Shown here: positions 10,935 to 27,459 of the stretch, in pieces
How positions within the stretch are numbered: the stretch's first letter is position 1
Layout of the letters: the number at the start of each line of letters is the position of its first letter
Notes under the pieces: generated by a model
What the model was told of the DNA's origin: nothing
What the model saw: the letters and a program-made list of their open reading frames with translations, nothing else
Databases searched by the model: none
Assembly (NCBI GenBank): GCA_007449985.2
Contig: VIIQ02000062.1
Span: forward strand, 1-64,000
Length of the DNA: 64,000 nucleotides
Direction of reading: 5' to 3'
From: Desmodesmus armatus
Lineage: Eukaryota; Chlorophyta; Chlorophyceae; Sphaeropleales; Scenedesmaceae
Program-made: the position numbers and the translations under genes

Positions 10935-13670
10935 TGCCCTGCGCCCCCCCCCCCCCACACACACACACCACCACCGCCCCTACCACGCCAAAACACCACT
11001 TTGGACCATGTGTCCCCCCCCCCCCACACACACAAAAAACCCCTCTCACCAAGTGCATAAGTAGCCTTCGCTTCCTCCAGAAATGCTGTCAGCCCTGATG
11101 GCTCAGCCTCCCCCAGCACAGTCCCCACCTGCTGCTGCTGCTGCTGCTGTTGCTGGCCGGTCAGTCCCACCATAGCCCAGTGGCCCAGCTTCTCCACCAG
11201 GCTTTCCTCTGTGAGGGGGTACTGGAACAGCCAGCAGTCGAGGCAGGCGTGCAACAGTCGCAGGCCTGCCACCTGCTGCTCCAGGGATGCTGCGCGTGCT
11301 GAGACCCAACCATCAACCACTGCATCAAAGGTGTCTTCATCGTCCTGCATGGTTGGTTTGCAGATAAGGCGCGGGGGGGGGGGGGTCACAAGGTGGTGCA
11401 GGGTGGGTGCAGGAATGGTGCTTGACAGCCCTTATCGCCGCCTGCTGCTCCAGGGATGCTGTGCGTGCTGAGACCCAGCTATCCAACACTGCATCGAAGG
11501 TGTCTTCATCGTCCTGCACAACGTAGACAGGGGAACAGGGGTAAACGAACGGGCACTTGAGAGACAAACAGAGAAATTGAGGGTTGCAGGGGGGGGGGGG
11601 GGCGCCCGCAGCATGGGCGTTAAGCTCAAGATGCAGTGCTTCCGCGCGTATGTGCTGCCTGTGCTACTGTTTGGCAGTGAGACCTGGGCTCTTACTCAGA
11701 AGCAGGCTGACCGGTTGGAAGTGGTGCACTCTGATTGCCTCCGGCATATTTTGAATGTGCGTCGCGCTGATCGGCACAGCAAGCAACATCTATGGTCTCA
11801 GTGTGACACAGTCAGCCTAGCCAGCCACCTCACAGCCCACAGGCTGCGGTGGCTGGGGCACGTCCTGCGTATGGGTGAGGAGCGCTATCCTCGGCAGGCC
11901 CTCTTCTCTCTAATGCATGACGCCGGTGCAGCACCGCGGGGGGCACCGCCTATGAGCTGGGAAAAATGTGTCACGAGGGACCTGCAGGCCCTGGGGCAGC
12001 CGACGAACATGCACGATTTAACAGGTGCATGTGCGTTGCGCGGTTCCTGGCGGAGCATGCTCTACAGACTGACACACCCACGCGCTACTGGGGTGCCCTT
12101 CCGGCGACCACTCAATGCCACAACCCACAGCAGCAGGATGCGGCAGTGCGCTGAGACCCTGCCATTCCAGGCAGCATGGTCTGCAAGTGGACCAGGGGTC
12201 ATGTCCAACTGAGTTGCTCGTATAGTATATGTACAACATGCTACCTATGTTGGCTTTTTCTTGTGCTGTTGGCTTTGAGGGCCGTAACTGGTCCAGGCTA
12301 TCTAGTGTCCTAGGTCACTGGTCGTCTGGTGGTGTATTGCTTGTCTTGCACCAAGGTCGATTTGCTGCTAGCAGCATGCTGCATGCGCATTGAACCTGGC
12401 CGGAAACACGTGTAATGATGATGATGATGATGAGGGGGGGGGGGGTGAGGGGCTACTGTCAGCATGTAGTACAAGCTGGTGCAGGCGCAAAGCGTGGCAG
12501 GTGAAGAGGGTGTTTGAGGTGTGGGAATATGATAGTGGAGTGCTGTGCGTGCTGCGACCCGGCTATCCACCACTGCATCGACGGTGTCTTCATCGTCCTG
12601 CATGGTTGGTGTGCACACAAGGTGCAGGAGGGGTGCATATGGAGTGCAAGGATGATGCAACAATATCCACCTGCTGGCTTTCTAGCAATTTCACAGCTGC
12701 TGACAGAAGAAATGACAGTATTTTACACATCGTGCAGCGTAGGTGCAGGAGGGGTGCCAATGCACACTGCAGCGCCAACTGCAGGACAGCAATGCACATC
12801 ACAGCACAGGAAAAAACGCGCTCAAAAAAAGCTGCTGGGCTTGTGTGGACGTGCTGGCACTCAAAGTGTTACAGCAAGATGGATGGGCAATGCATGGTGC
12901 CGCTGCAGATGGGACGCGTGTAGAAATTCCAGATGACTGTTGGGAAAGCAGCCAAAAAGGGAGGCTCAGCCCTAGAGAGTGGACCCATAGCAGTGCCCCC
13001 TCCTGCTGCTGCTCTGCTGGTGGGTTGTACTAGCCAATGCGTCTTTGTGCACCCATGCCCAACATCAGGTGCTTGTCGCATTGCTTGCCTACCACACCCC
13101 CAAACTCTGACGTCAGCACAAGGGAACCGCTGGTGCCAGCCTGGCAGCCTGCCATCTGCTGGTCGATTGTGCTGGACCGATGTATGCGTGCGCATTCATG
13201 CTAGAAAGCACCTGCTTGCCGCATTGCTTGCCTTGCGCCCACACCCTGACTGCAATGGGACCGCTGGTGCCAGCCTGGCAGCTGTCAGCACAGTCCTCGT
13301 CAGCACAGTCCTGCAGGAACGCACCTTCAGCACAGCCAGCACCTTGCCTATGGTGTAATGCGACCTGAGGTTGGGGTTGGAGTGCGGATCGCCGACCAGA
13401 ACTCTGTATTTTGCCTCCTCTGTCTCCAGCAAGTGTGACAGTGTGTGGGCTGCGACAATGCGCTGCTGCTCGTTGCCGTTTGCAAGACGGTTGACAAGCT
13501 GCTGAACGACCTGTGTGCAGTTTCAGTTGCAGTAGGGAGGGTCAGCTGCAGTGGGGACACCAGGCTGGCTCTAAAGCAGTAGAGGAAGGCAGCAAACGTA
13601 CTTCCGTGTCTATGGAGGGGGGCAGGGCTTCATACTGCTGTCCACCGATGTATAAGGAGCCTACGGACAT
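608..13670 (-). CDS. DCAF1: DCAF1/VprBP homologue, DDB1-CUL4 substrate receptor (3' part off the left edge)
   Basis: DCAF1 recruits substrates to nuclear CUL4-DDB1 E3 ligases. My exons, in transcript order: 13670-13602 (start, least sure), 13510-13325, 11344-11050, 8896-8387, 7346-7234, 5664-5579, 3380-3066, 2547-2453, 1998-1879, 1346-1133, 698-608. From memory of plant DCAF1, conserved blocks appear in the right order: a LLETEEAKY block with ..TIGKVLAVLK, LGEYVEVLGP-like GEYVEALGPFLAHQGVEVC, HRRFGELLVEHKGVQLLL, ERTCALPAP, DAARKNAALFF, VAYHASRALLQYIRAHL, EAFVRTRWP, GLEVLQLVTLSPLPRRA and DPE-VIATALHVIVN. About 698 codons are present. LisH and WD40 parts are not seen and should lie left of base 1. 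All junctions are in phase except 3066/2547, which sits beside a G-run. Poly-Gln tracts occur in exons 3 and 4. Many exons have extra copies in adjacent introns. Confidence 0.85.
699..905. repeat. (CAGCA)n pentanucleotide tract, (TGCTG)n on the gene strand
   Basis: About 40 tandem copies of CAGCA with one interruption near 827. On the minus strand it reads (GTGCT)n and ends in gctgtag exactly at the start of the DCAF1 exon 698-608. It therefore forms the whole tract before that 3' splice site. It keeps all six frames open, which explains the repetitive ORFs here. Confidence 0.95.
2796..3056 (-). repeat. two extra copies of the end of DCAF1 exon 3380-3066
   Basis: Two ~125-bp units (about 2796-2925 and 2930-3056) repeat the LLYPLQ-VVQLL end of the native exon with its donor. 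They encode ..ELRVERQ and ..ELRAERQ and end in phase 0, unlike the native copy, which ends in phase 2. One copy contains a long poly-C run (about 2820-2837). Confidence 0.8.
3418..3925 (-). repeat. extra copies of the first half of DCAF1 exon 3380-3066
   Basis: The segment coding for NGHTQMGLSLTLF..ERTCALPAPVP recurs at about 3418-3575 and 3660-3795, with a partial copy at 3869-3925. The two full copies keep the GLSLTLF and CALPAP coding and a cag-like acceptor region, but lack the following DAARKNAALFF part. Confidence 0.8.
3930..4560. other. AT-richer stretch inside the large DCAF1 intron (3381-5578)
   Basis: Base composition drops noticeably in GC compared with its surroundings, and the stretch has no CTG/CAG repeats. 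No protein family or terminal repeat is recognised. The 101-codon plus-strand ORF at 4130-4435 has no visible domain. It could be an old insertion. Confidence 0.35.
5333..5477 (+). mobile_element. 5'-truncated LINE 3' tail
   Basis: About 145 bp match the 3' end of the LINE at 11600-12435: ggccgtaactgg.., then ..aacctggccggaaacacgtg and a short tgatgatga tail. Similarity starts abruptly at 5333, as in 5'-truncated retrotransposed copies. A (CAGTA)n run follows at 5478-5506. Confidence 0.75.
5891..5960 (-). repeat. second copy of DCAF1 exon 5664-5579
   Basis: Encodes VVCSLLAHRRFGGLLVEHKG after the same ctgctgcag acceptor, then diverges before the donor. It lies in the intron upstream of the native exon in transcript order. 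A 20-bp G-run follows at about 5837-5860. Confidence 0.8.
6080..7140 (-). repeat. six extra copies of the end of DCAF1 exon 7346-7234
   Basis: The segment coding for WRHNGVLCNEALQ with its CAG|gtgcga donor recurs at about 6084-6130, 6229-6280, 6541-6580, 6701-6750, 6886-6935 and 7089-7138. There is also an inverted piece at 6494-6540. Copies from 6541 to 7088 share an AT-rich spacer containing tttggggatgagggc, so the unit is about 160-205 bp. Only the native exon has the upstream GEYVEALGPF part. Confidence 0.8.
7613..8203 (-). repeat. three extra copies of the 3' end of DCAF1 exon 8896-8387
   Basis: Units of about 250 bp starting at 7623, 7881 and 8134 repeat the EEVLQLRLRMLLGVMRVLTCTG coding end with its donor (gtatgt, or gtgggt in the left copies), followed by C/A-rich intron DNA. 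The native copy is at 8387-8455. Confidence 0.85.
9062..9134 (-). repeat. partial second copy of the start of DCAF1 exon 8896-8387
   Basis: Encodes SAGLLGIALANEAYADEAVQT after a gcag acceptor, diverged at a few third-codon positions from the native exon start (8896-8830). It is flanked by the G-runs at about 8951-8977 and 9035-9047. Confidence 0.8.
9240..11050 (-). repeat. array of partial copies of the end of DCAF1 exon 11344-11050
   Basis: The LTAFLEEAKATYALG coding end recurs with anchors at 9260, 9501, 9724, 9942, 10176, 10399, 10617 and 10844; the native ninth is at 11070. Spacing is 218-241 bp. Most copies keep the (CAG)n poly-Gln stretch and the donor ctTG|gtgagag. Several also keep the VEKLGHWAMVGL segment. 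Copies 1-3 and 4-6 resemble each other in order, giving a higher-order period of ~680 bp. Confidence 0.85.
11442..11513 (-). repeat. second copy of the start of DCAF1 exon 11344-11050
   Basis: Encodes DDEDTFDAVLDSWVSARTASLEQQ behind an intact gtgcag acceptor. It lies upstream of the native exon in transcript order. Confidence 0.8.
11600..12435 (+). mobile_element. 5'-truncated LINE-type retrotransposon, C-terminal ORF2 fragment
   Basis: The plus-strand ORF ending at 12212 encodes the region that follows the reverse transcriptase of LINE ORF2. Its signature is YVLPVLLFGSETWALT, RLRWLGHVLRM and a MSWEKCVTRDL segment. It begins right after a poly-G run near 11590-11602. A 3' UTR of about 220 bp follows, ending in a (TGA)n run at 12415-12433. 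The last ~150 bp recur at 5333-5477. RT and endonuclease domains are absent, so it is a dead copy. It is antisense in the DCAF1 intron, between two copies of a duplicated exon. Confidence 0.85.
12540..12597 (-). repeat. third copy of the start of DCAF1 exon 11344-11050
   Basis: Encodes DDEDTVDAVVDSRVAARTA behind an intact atgcag acceptor. It is more diverged than the copy at 11442-11513, and the LINE separates the two. Confidence 0.75.
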
Positions 13671-14137
13671 TGTGACGTATGAAACCGACACCAAGTAGGC
13701 GACCAGCAGGCGCAGATCTACCTAGAGAAGTCCATTTTCCACAAAGAGCCGCTGCGAGGCAGCCAACAACCTTGAAATGACATATAGACGTAAGCATACT
13801 TATTGCAAGCAGTCCATCCGCAAGCAGTCAACTTGCTGGAAGGAGTGAGCGTGTAACAGTTGTGTGAACGCTCGGACAGCAGCTTTGTGGCACTGTTGAA
13901 GTGAATGTGCAGCTCAGAGCATTAGGGATCACAGTCACCCACTACGTCCGCATCGACCTCACCCCTCCCAACTCGTGTGAAACTTTGTGTGCACGAGTGG
14001 CAATGGGGGGTGGAGATAGCTACCATCCACACGGGCATCACACTTTCAAAGGTTAGCGGCAGCTGGCAGAACAGGGGGTTGTTGAGAGGTCTGCCTTCTG
14101 ATCTCACTGCGCCCACCTCGCTGCTGCTGTTGTGCAG

Positions 14138-14210
14138 AGGTCTGGAGCCCTTCCGGTGGTTGGTGGTGCGATCCCAAGGGATGGAGGCGTAACACAGCAG
14201 TTGCCATGGG
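14138..14210 (+). CDS. candidate internal exon of an unidentified plus-strand gene
   Basis: A good acceptor (ctgctgttgtgcag) and donor (gggtaagtg) bound 73 open nt encoding RSGALPVVGGAIPRDGG.. in one frame. No family is recognised. It may belong to the same gene as the terminal exon at 14995-15084. Transcription away from DCAF1 would make 13671-14137 a shared promoter region. Confidence 0.35.
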
Positions 14211-14994
14211 GTAAGTGCCTCCCAGCACCACTCTTGGTCAGCAGTGCTACTATGCCTGCGGCAGGCATTGCATCAATGATATGGCACTGACACACTGCCA
14301 TTGCCGCCTTGTGTGTGTACAGTTTATACTTGGTAGCACAATACTTCATCTTCTCCTACTCAGCAGAGAACGAGGTGAGCAGCTGTCGTCATACAGTTAG
14401 GCAGCACGCTGACGCAGTAGAGCACTGACCGGTTCAGATTGCTGCTAGTACACCTTCCTGTGAGGATGACTGCTCACTCAGCAGCAATCGGTCAGTGCAG
14501 CTGCTGCTCGTGTGAACACTGGCAGAAGCAGTATCCCACTCAGTGCTTCCCTCAATCATTGCACCGATCGACCCGTCCTGCTGGCCATTGGGGTCCTGCC
14601 AGCAATTCATGACCAAAATCGTGCAGTGCCCCGCACAGCCAGCAGCTTGGTTTTGTGCAGCACGGTGGAGGGTGTGTGTGTGTGGGGGGGGGGGTGAGTG
14701 CTTCATACAGCACAGCAACTGCTGTATTGTCACTGAGTCAGTTTGATGGAAACAGGAAAAAGGCTGGCTCAGCATTTTTCAGGAGGCAGCAAATTCCAAG
14801 GGCCACCGAACACTAGCGAGCTCCCTGAGGCTTGATACACCCACCACCTAGCCAGCTGCTCTCAGCACATGGTGCTGTTGCCCGCTCCCCCGCAACTTGC
14901 GCGTGTAAGGTAAGACATTGACAGCACTCCTGACACTTGTGTATGTGCTGCTGTGTGTCTGCACCTGTACTGTGCATGTGTGTCCTGCCTGCAG

Positions 14995-15084
14995 CGCCGC
15001 TTCAGCTACCCTGTGCGGTGGACGCCAGGCATGGCATATGCCAAGCACTTCCCTGAGCCACCTGAAGAGGGTGCCACACAGTGA
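14995..15084 (+). CDS. candidate terminal exon of an unidentified plus-strand gene
   Basis: After an acceptor (gcctgcag), 29 codons read RRFSYPVRWTPGMAYAKHF.. and end in TGA. The residue mix (aromatic, Pro and charged residues, no simple repeat) looks coding. I recognise no family. Upstream exons are uncertain; a short acceptor/donor-bounded piece at about 14869-14908 could join it in phase. Confidence 0.4.
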   Translation, partial: RRFSYPVRWTPGMAYAKHFPEPPEEGATQ

Positions 15085-16116
15085 TCACCCAGCAGCAGCA
15101 GCAGCAGCAGGAGTGGAGCACAGCAAGCAGCAGGAGCAGCAGTGCGCAAGAGATGGCATGAGCACAGGGCGAGAACAGCATGTGCAGATGGAGATGGCAG
15201 CTGCACGTTTCCCTGTGCAACACAGGGAGTACCAGCCGTACCAGCAGCAACTGGAGGAAGCGGTGCAGCAGCTGCTTTTTGCAGTTGCAGTAGGGCACAT
15301 GCTGCGAGCTGTACCTGCCGTTTTCTGCCAGCCAGTTGTGGTGACGGCTCAAACCTCACGTACATGCGCATCATGCTGTGTGTTTCATATGTGCGACAGT
15401 GTGAGCGCACGGGCAGCTGCGGATGTGTTGCAGTCACCGGTGATGCCACCGGTGCTTGCTGCCACAGTAGCTTTCCTGCTGCAACGCCAAATTGCTTGCA
15501 CGTATGGTGTCACTCGCGGTCGTGTCTATGTGTGACTTGCACACATATGAGGATTTCGTGCAGCACCGCAGGAATCTGGGTCCAACGATGCTCAGTGTGC
15601 ATGAGTCAATCTGCACTAGCACTGCTGTCATACCCCTTGTTACCATGTGGCCCAGCTGGGGACATGTTGTCGCCAATAGCAGCCTGCTGGCGACAAAAGC
15701 AATTCGCTGCTTTGCTTTCAGTGATAGGTTTGGTTGGCACCATTGGTGTGTGCAGGGTGCCTCCTGGGGGTGGTCGTTTGGGCCAGCTGGTAGTGCTAGT
15801 ACTGGGATTGAGGTGGTGGCGCCCTGCGAGGGGTGCGGCATGTCTTGTTGTGTCCGTCTAGATGTGTAAAGCAGTAACGTTTCCTTCAACTGGTGGAAAT
15901 CGCGTGTGCATGCTTGCGTGCAGTAGGGGTGTGACAAATGCAATGTGACGCGGGGGGGGGGGGGGGGGGCACTGGCTGGCCAGCATGCTTTACAGACAGG
16001 CGAACCCAGCTTTCGAGGCAATGCCCAAATCCTTTCCTCCTGGACATGCCCAGCACTCGGAAAATAGCAAGGGCATGGTAGTCAGCTCAGTCAACCAACA
16101 TCCTGCCGCTTGATGT
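15085..16116. other. no supported gene
   Basis: Long ORFs on both strands (15142-15861 plus, 15434-16021 minus) overlap and are Cys-rich or low complexity, with no domain. A (CAG)n run lies at 15091-15113 and an 18-bp G-run at about 15952-15969. Confidence 0.5.
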
Positions 16117-16236
16117 TGTGAGACTGTCTGGGTACACACCCCACAGCCATCCGCCCTAGGTGTGTTCCGATCAATGGGACACACCGAACACACCCAAAGC
16201 GGATGGCTTTCGGGTGTGTACCCAGACAGCCTCACA
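16117..16236. repeat. foldback element with ~51-bp inverted arms
   Basis: Left arm 16117-16167 and right arm 16186-16236 are inverted copies with roughly six mismatches and an 18-bp loop. Each carries gtctgggtacacacc and gccatccgc. It is too long for a terminator and is best read as a MITE-like or foldback element. Confidence 0.85.
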
Positions 16237-16489
16237 CGATCCTGTGAAGGCTGGGCACCACCTCAGCAGCGCAGTCATGTGTCTACATAAGCTGGTTGTC
16301 CACCGTGTGTAACAATCTTCCTTGTTTCTTGTGGCTCACTTGTCCCAAGAATCACAGTTACATACACACGATGCCAATGTTGCCAATCACTAAATGAGGC
16401 ATTTGATGGCAAATGTGCAGTAGGTCGCCCACCAATTAAACCACACACAAGCAGCAGCACAATGCCCAGACACGCGGCCAAACGTGTGC

Positions 16490-16620
16490 ACTTGGGGGGC
16501 CCCGAAGCTCGTCTAGCTTCAGCTGCACATGCATATGCAATATTATTATGCATCACTTACTACTTCTTTTCGTTGACAGACACGGCAGCTTCAGCCTCTG
16601 CGATCTTATTAAGACAAACT
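16490..16620. repeat. dispersed repeat copy 1
   Basis: Shares gccccgaagctcgtctagct, tgcacatgcatatgca and a ttttcgttgacagacacggc..cttatta block with 35812-35924. The last ~50 bp are shared with 59009-59062. Confidence 0.85.
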
Positions 16621-17162
16621 TGTGCACTTGTTGAGTGGCAAGGGGCACAGGTGCAGGTACACTTTGGTAGCCCAGCCTGGCATTTATCCTCAGCAGTTGG
16701 GTGCACAATTTGCAACACCCTGTCAATGTTTCAGTCACCTCCACCCCAGAGGCTCATGTTCATCACACACCCGCATTACGGTTCACATGCCCATGCAAGC
16801 CTGCCATGAGACACATTGGCAGAGCTACACTACTCGGTCAATAGTCATCCTTAGATACTGCAACCACACCTCCACCTCTGCCTGTACCAGCCTATGATTG
16901 ATAAGGTAGACGTAAGATGACATTCAGGGCCATTGGAGTCGGCTGCATTACTGATTTTCGGCCGCACATCTCGGTTGTAGCATTGACAGTTGTAGGATGG
17001 TTTGACTGCGCGCGCCCGACACACCCGACATGCTCGACCCACACAAACCTCCTCCATCTCAGCCGCTTGGTCAACAAAGGCCTCCAGTCGCCTCTTCGAC
17101 GGTCATTGCATCACAAGACCCCTTCCCTCTCCACAGCACAGCTTACAAACACCGGAGCAGCC

Positions 17163-23791
<6,629 letters not shown>

Positions 23792-24103
23792 GTGCTGGTG
23801 GATTTGGGGTGTTGGCGATACTTGAAAAGCAGTGTGGCATCACAGTGGTGGCAGGGGGCATGCTGTTGTGTCTCCAGTTACTGTAGAGCCAGACCTGCAG
23901 TCATGGGTGGGTCCTGTGGCTTTCCATGGTGTAGGACCTCTAGAAGCACAGGAGGTGCAGGTTCCTACTATGGGTAATGCGTTCCAGAGCTTCCATGCCT
24001 GCACTCATCAACTATTTTGCGTATTGCAACATCCAATGACTGACACTCGCGCTTGCCACTGTTAATGCTGCTGCCGTGCACTTGCAGTGGACGCCTGCCG
24101 TAA

Positions 24104-27100
24104 GCGCTGCTGGGTCAAGACCACAGGTCTGCAGACATATCTGCTTGCCCTGTGGATAAGCCAGCAGCGGAGGGAAGCTGCTAGCAGCTACATGGCTCGG
24201 CACTTGTTTATGTGAGCGGCTTGGCTTGCCGCCTTCACATGCAATCCGCCATGCTACACCGCAGCTTTGCTGGAGGAATTGAAGGCCCTGGTGTGGTAAT
24301 GGAAGTACCCTGGATGACTTTTTCAGGGCTGTTGCAGTGGCCGCCGGCTGTTGGCCTTTCTGCTTTCTAGCTGTCTTCTGGTGTCTGCAAGGCCTTGCAT
24401 GGGTTCAGCACAGTGTGCTGCTGCTGCTGCACTTGGGGGATGTTTCTCGTGCGAGAGCGCACAGTTGATGGTATCACCTGCAGGCTAGCTGTTCCCGGTT
24501 GGCAGGTGCTGAAGTGCTGCACTGATAAGCAGCTGCATCTTATCAGGTTTGCCCAGTCTCTGCAAGGGTTGTGTTGTCTTTTTCTTGCTGTGCAAGTTGT
24601 AGCACAGTGTGCTCAGGTTTGGGACCTTGTCAGGAGCAACCCGCTAGTAATGCGAGTCAAGGTCAGGTTATGTGTGAGGGCCTCACATGCTTCCTGTTTG
24701 TGTCTGTGCGGGTATATCCTCATGCATTGACCGCACATGCAGGCTAGCATCTGTCAAAGGTTCAAGTGTACATATTTGTGTAGTATGTGAGGGTGTGTGT
24801 CTGTTGGTAGAGGGAGTGTGCGGTGTGTATGAACTGATTCTGATATGTGGCTGCCGTGTTGTAGTACAGTCATTTGGGCGACAGCAAGCACCTGTCGCAA
24901 GTGTCAGCGTTGAGACTGGTTGGCATGGTGGTCGAGCGGAACTAATCCCGGTTACTAAGGCTTGGAGTGAGCGGGCATGCATGCCAGTAGCTGTGTGATG
25001 ATCAGCAGTGTCTGTCATGTTTGCACGCGATGTGTCTATATGTGCACAATTATTACTCTGGCAGTTCTGGTCACTCCCCGCATGGGTTGTGCGCAACACA
25101 ACACAGTGCTGATACCCACTCTTGGTGGTTGCAGATGGACGGGGTGGTGGGTGTTTGTGTGACCCCAAAACAGTGACCTGATGCTGCTATTTGGCAGTAG
25201 GCATGTGCTATTCATGCCTATCCGTGTCACGTGGATGAGCGTGATGCACATACAGGTTGATTTCTGGCCATCCTTGCATGGTCTGTGCACAACCCAACAC
25301 AGTGCTCATATCTGCCCAACCCAACACCGGGTGTCGGTGTCTTATTATTTGGTGTGCTTCTGTGTGGTGTGGTGAGTGGATGGTCTGTTTTCGACACAGC
25401 AGGCCTCAAGAACGGCAAAGGATGCTGCTGTCTGTTGCAGGTTCTGGGCATGCACTGCACACAATCCTGCATCGGGCACAAAGACGTACTATGACTGAGT
25501 CAAGCCCTGGTTGCAACCCGCATGGGTTCGCACGACAAAACCACAATGCCTAGTCTGGCAAGCAGCAGTAACGCTGACTTAACTGCTGTTTCTCCTGACT
25601 GGGATGTTGTGCTCCATGCTTGTGCTAAGTTGGATTGGGCAGGTGCTGCTGTTCCAGGGGGCAACCCTCCTCTCTATTTTTCTTGTCCTGCTTTCTTCAC
25701 CTCTTGCGGCCCATGGCCCTGCTCAATTAGTACTCTTTCAGGCTGCTGCGTGCCACAGCCGCAGCACTAGGCGTGTGCCACACCCCAAGTTGGGTTTAGT
25801 CGGGAGCGGGCCTTGTCCGCTGTGTTTTGTTTGGACTTGCTCTGTGGCTCTGATCAGGTGCTGCTGACGCAGGAAACTCTTCCTCCTTTTTTTTTTCTGA
25901 AAAAGGGCCTCGCCGAGTCTGCTTCTGACCCCTTGCAGCTCAGGGCCCTGCTCAAATAGTGCCCCAGCTGGCTGCTGTGTGCCACAGCCGCAGCTCTGTC
26001 ACAAATCAGTCATGTGTGGGATTAGTCGGGAACAGCATTTGGTCCGCTGCGTCCGCGTGGACTCTCGCTGTGGCCAGCAAAAGGCAGTTGATCCAACATC
26101 CGCCAGTGGCACTAGTGTGCTGGACCTCGGCCTAAGAAGCTTTAGCAGCAGCAGTGTGTTTCCCGCAGGCTCATGCCTGTGGTTTAAGGGGTTAAGGGTC
26201 AGGGTCTCCCCCCCCCCCCCTGTTACCCCCCGCCCCCTGATGTGGGAGGTTGTGACGTGCGGAGCAGCCACATGTGATCCAACACTCCAGTGAGGGTGGG
26301 GATAGGCAAACTAGGCAGTGCACAGCCTTGAAGGTTGGCTGCATGAGATATGATGCACGTGCAGATGGAGTGGTCTCCAAAGTTACTAACAGACTGTTGA
26401 CAGCACGTCGGATGCGCCTGACACATTTTTTTTATGTAGCAGGTGCCTGGGCATCCTCAGGACCTGTGTAGCGCACTGTTGGTTTGTCTGGCCATTCGGC
26501 ACCGTGTCAGTGGCACTTGCAAGTGTGTGCTGCTGTGTTGGTGGGTTGGTTGATGGGTTGGCTAGCTCAGCACCGTGTGCATCGCCTCAACTGTTGACCA
26601 CTTGGTCAAATCGCTGCTTTGGTCAGGCAGGCCCCACAGTCACTCTGGTGTTTGGCTTGAGTCACGGGGGGGTACTGCAGGATGCAGCTTTGACCTGAAG
26701 TCATTTGGGAGTCTCCTTTTAGGAGGTGGGTCAATAAACTGCTGACTGGGAGGCACATTGTAAGGTTGTAATGAAACATGATCAAGTTCCAAGGAGACAT
26801 AATCAAGTTTCGACCTGCTAAAGAGGGTTGGAGTCAAATGCTGGGAGGGTTGAGCAGGTTTGAGGTTGGGACGGAGACAGAGTCATGACGGGGATGGTTG
26901 ACAGCGTTGGACGATGAGGCAGAGCAGGTTTGACAGATGCAAATTCGGGCCACATGGTGTCCAGGACTACCTTGCACCCCCCCCCCCCCCCACACACACA
27001 CACACTGTGTCACACACACCCCTGTTGTCACTGAGTTCCATGTGATTTCGGAACCGTTTGATCGGCTGCTCAGCCTCAAAGTGGAGTTTGGGAAGAGGCA

Positions 27101-27459
27101 CAGGTGAATTCAACTTCGAAGCTCAAGGTTAGCACACAGGAATGCACGTGCAAGGCATGAACATGTTTACAGCACAACCTTGGGCTTCAGGCAGGATAAT
27201 GTGCACTCGTCAACTACTGTCGCATTAGTAAAATTTTGTAAGCATCCGGCAAGCCTTATGCTCACATCGAACTGGTCAACCGTCATCCGCCTGGCACGCG
27301 CCACACACGCACCCTTAAGATCACTTCTTTCCTAGCTTCAAAGCCAGCCAGCTTGAACAAAGGGTTTGAACAGAGAGTGTTAAGCTTTTCCGGCCCCTTT
27401 GGAGTGTCTTTCAGCAAGTATCCGCATTCCGTTCAAACCGATCCAAACAAATCGCAGAG
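24104..27459. other. intergenic DNA between the two PTB genes, no supported gene
   Basis: Contains the 3' UTR of copy 1 and the promoter of copy 2. A ~150-bp tandem duplication lies at about 25710-25860 and 25930-26080, both with ccacagccgcag and tagtcggga. A weaker duplication at about 25080-25130 and 25275-25310 shares aacacagtgct. Poly-C tracts lie at 26209-26220 and 26979-26990. Confidence 0.55.

Noticed and set aside
9236..11098. CRISPR-like array of regular direct repeats
   Set aside because: Units are 218-241 bp, contain coding DNA with donors and poly-Gln, and have no unique spacers; the setting is eukaryotic.
15142..16021. Overlapping 239-codon plus and 195-codon minus ORFs
   Set aside because: Cys-rich or mixed composition, no domain, no consistent splice sites; they overlap each other.
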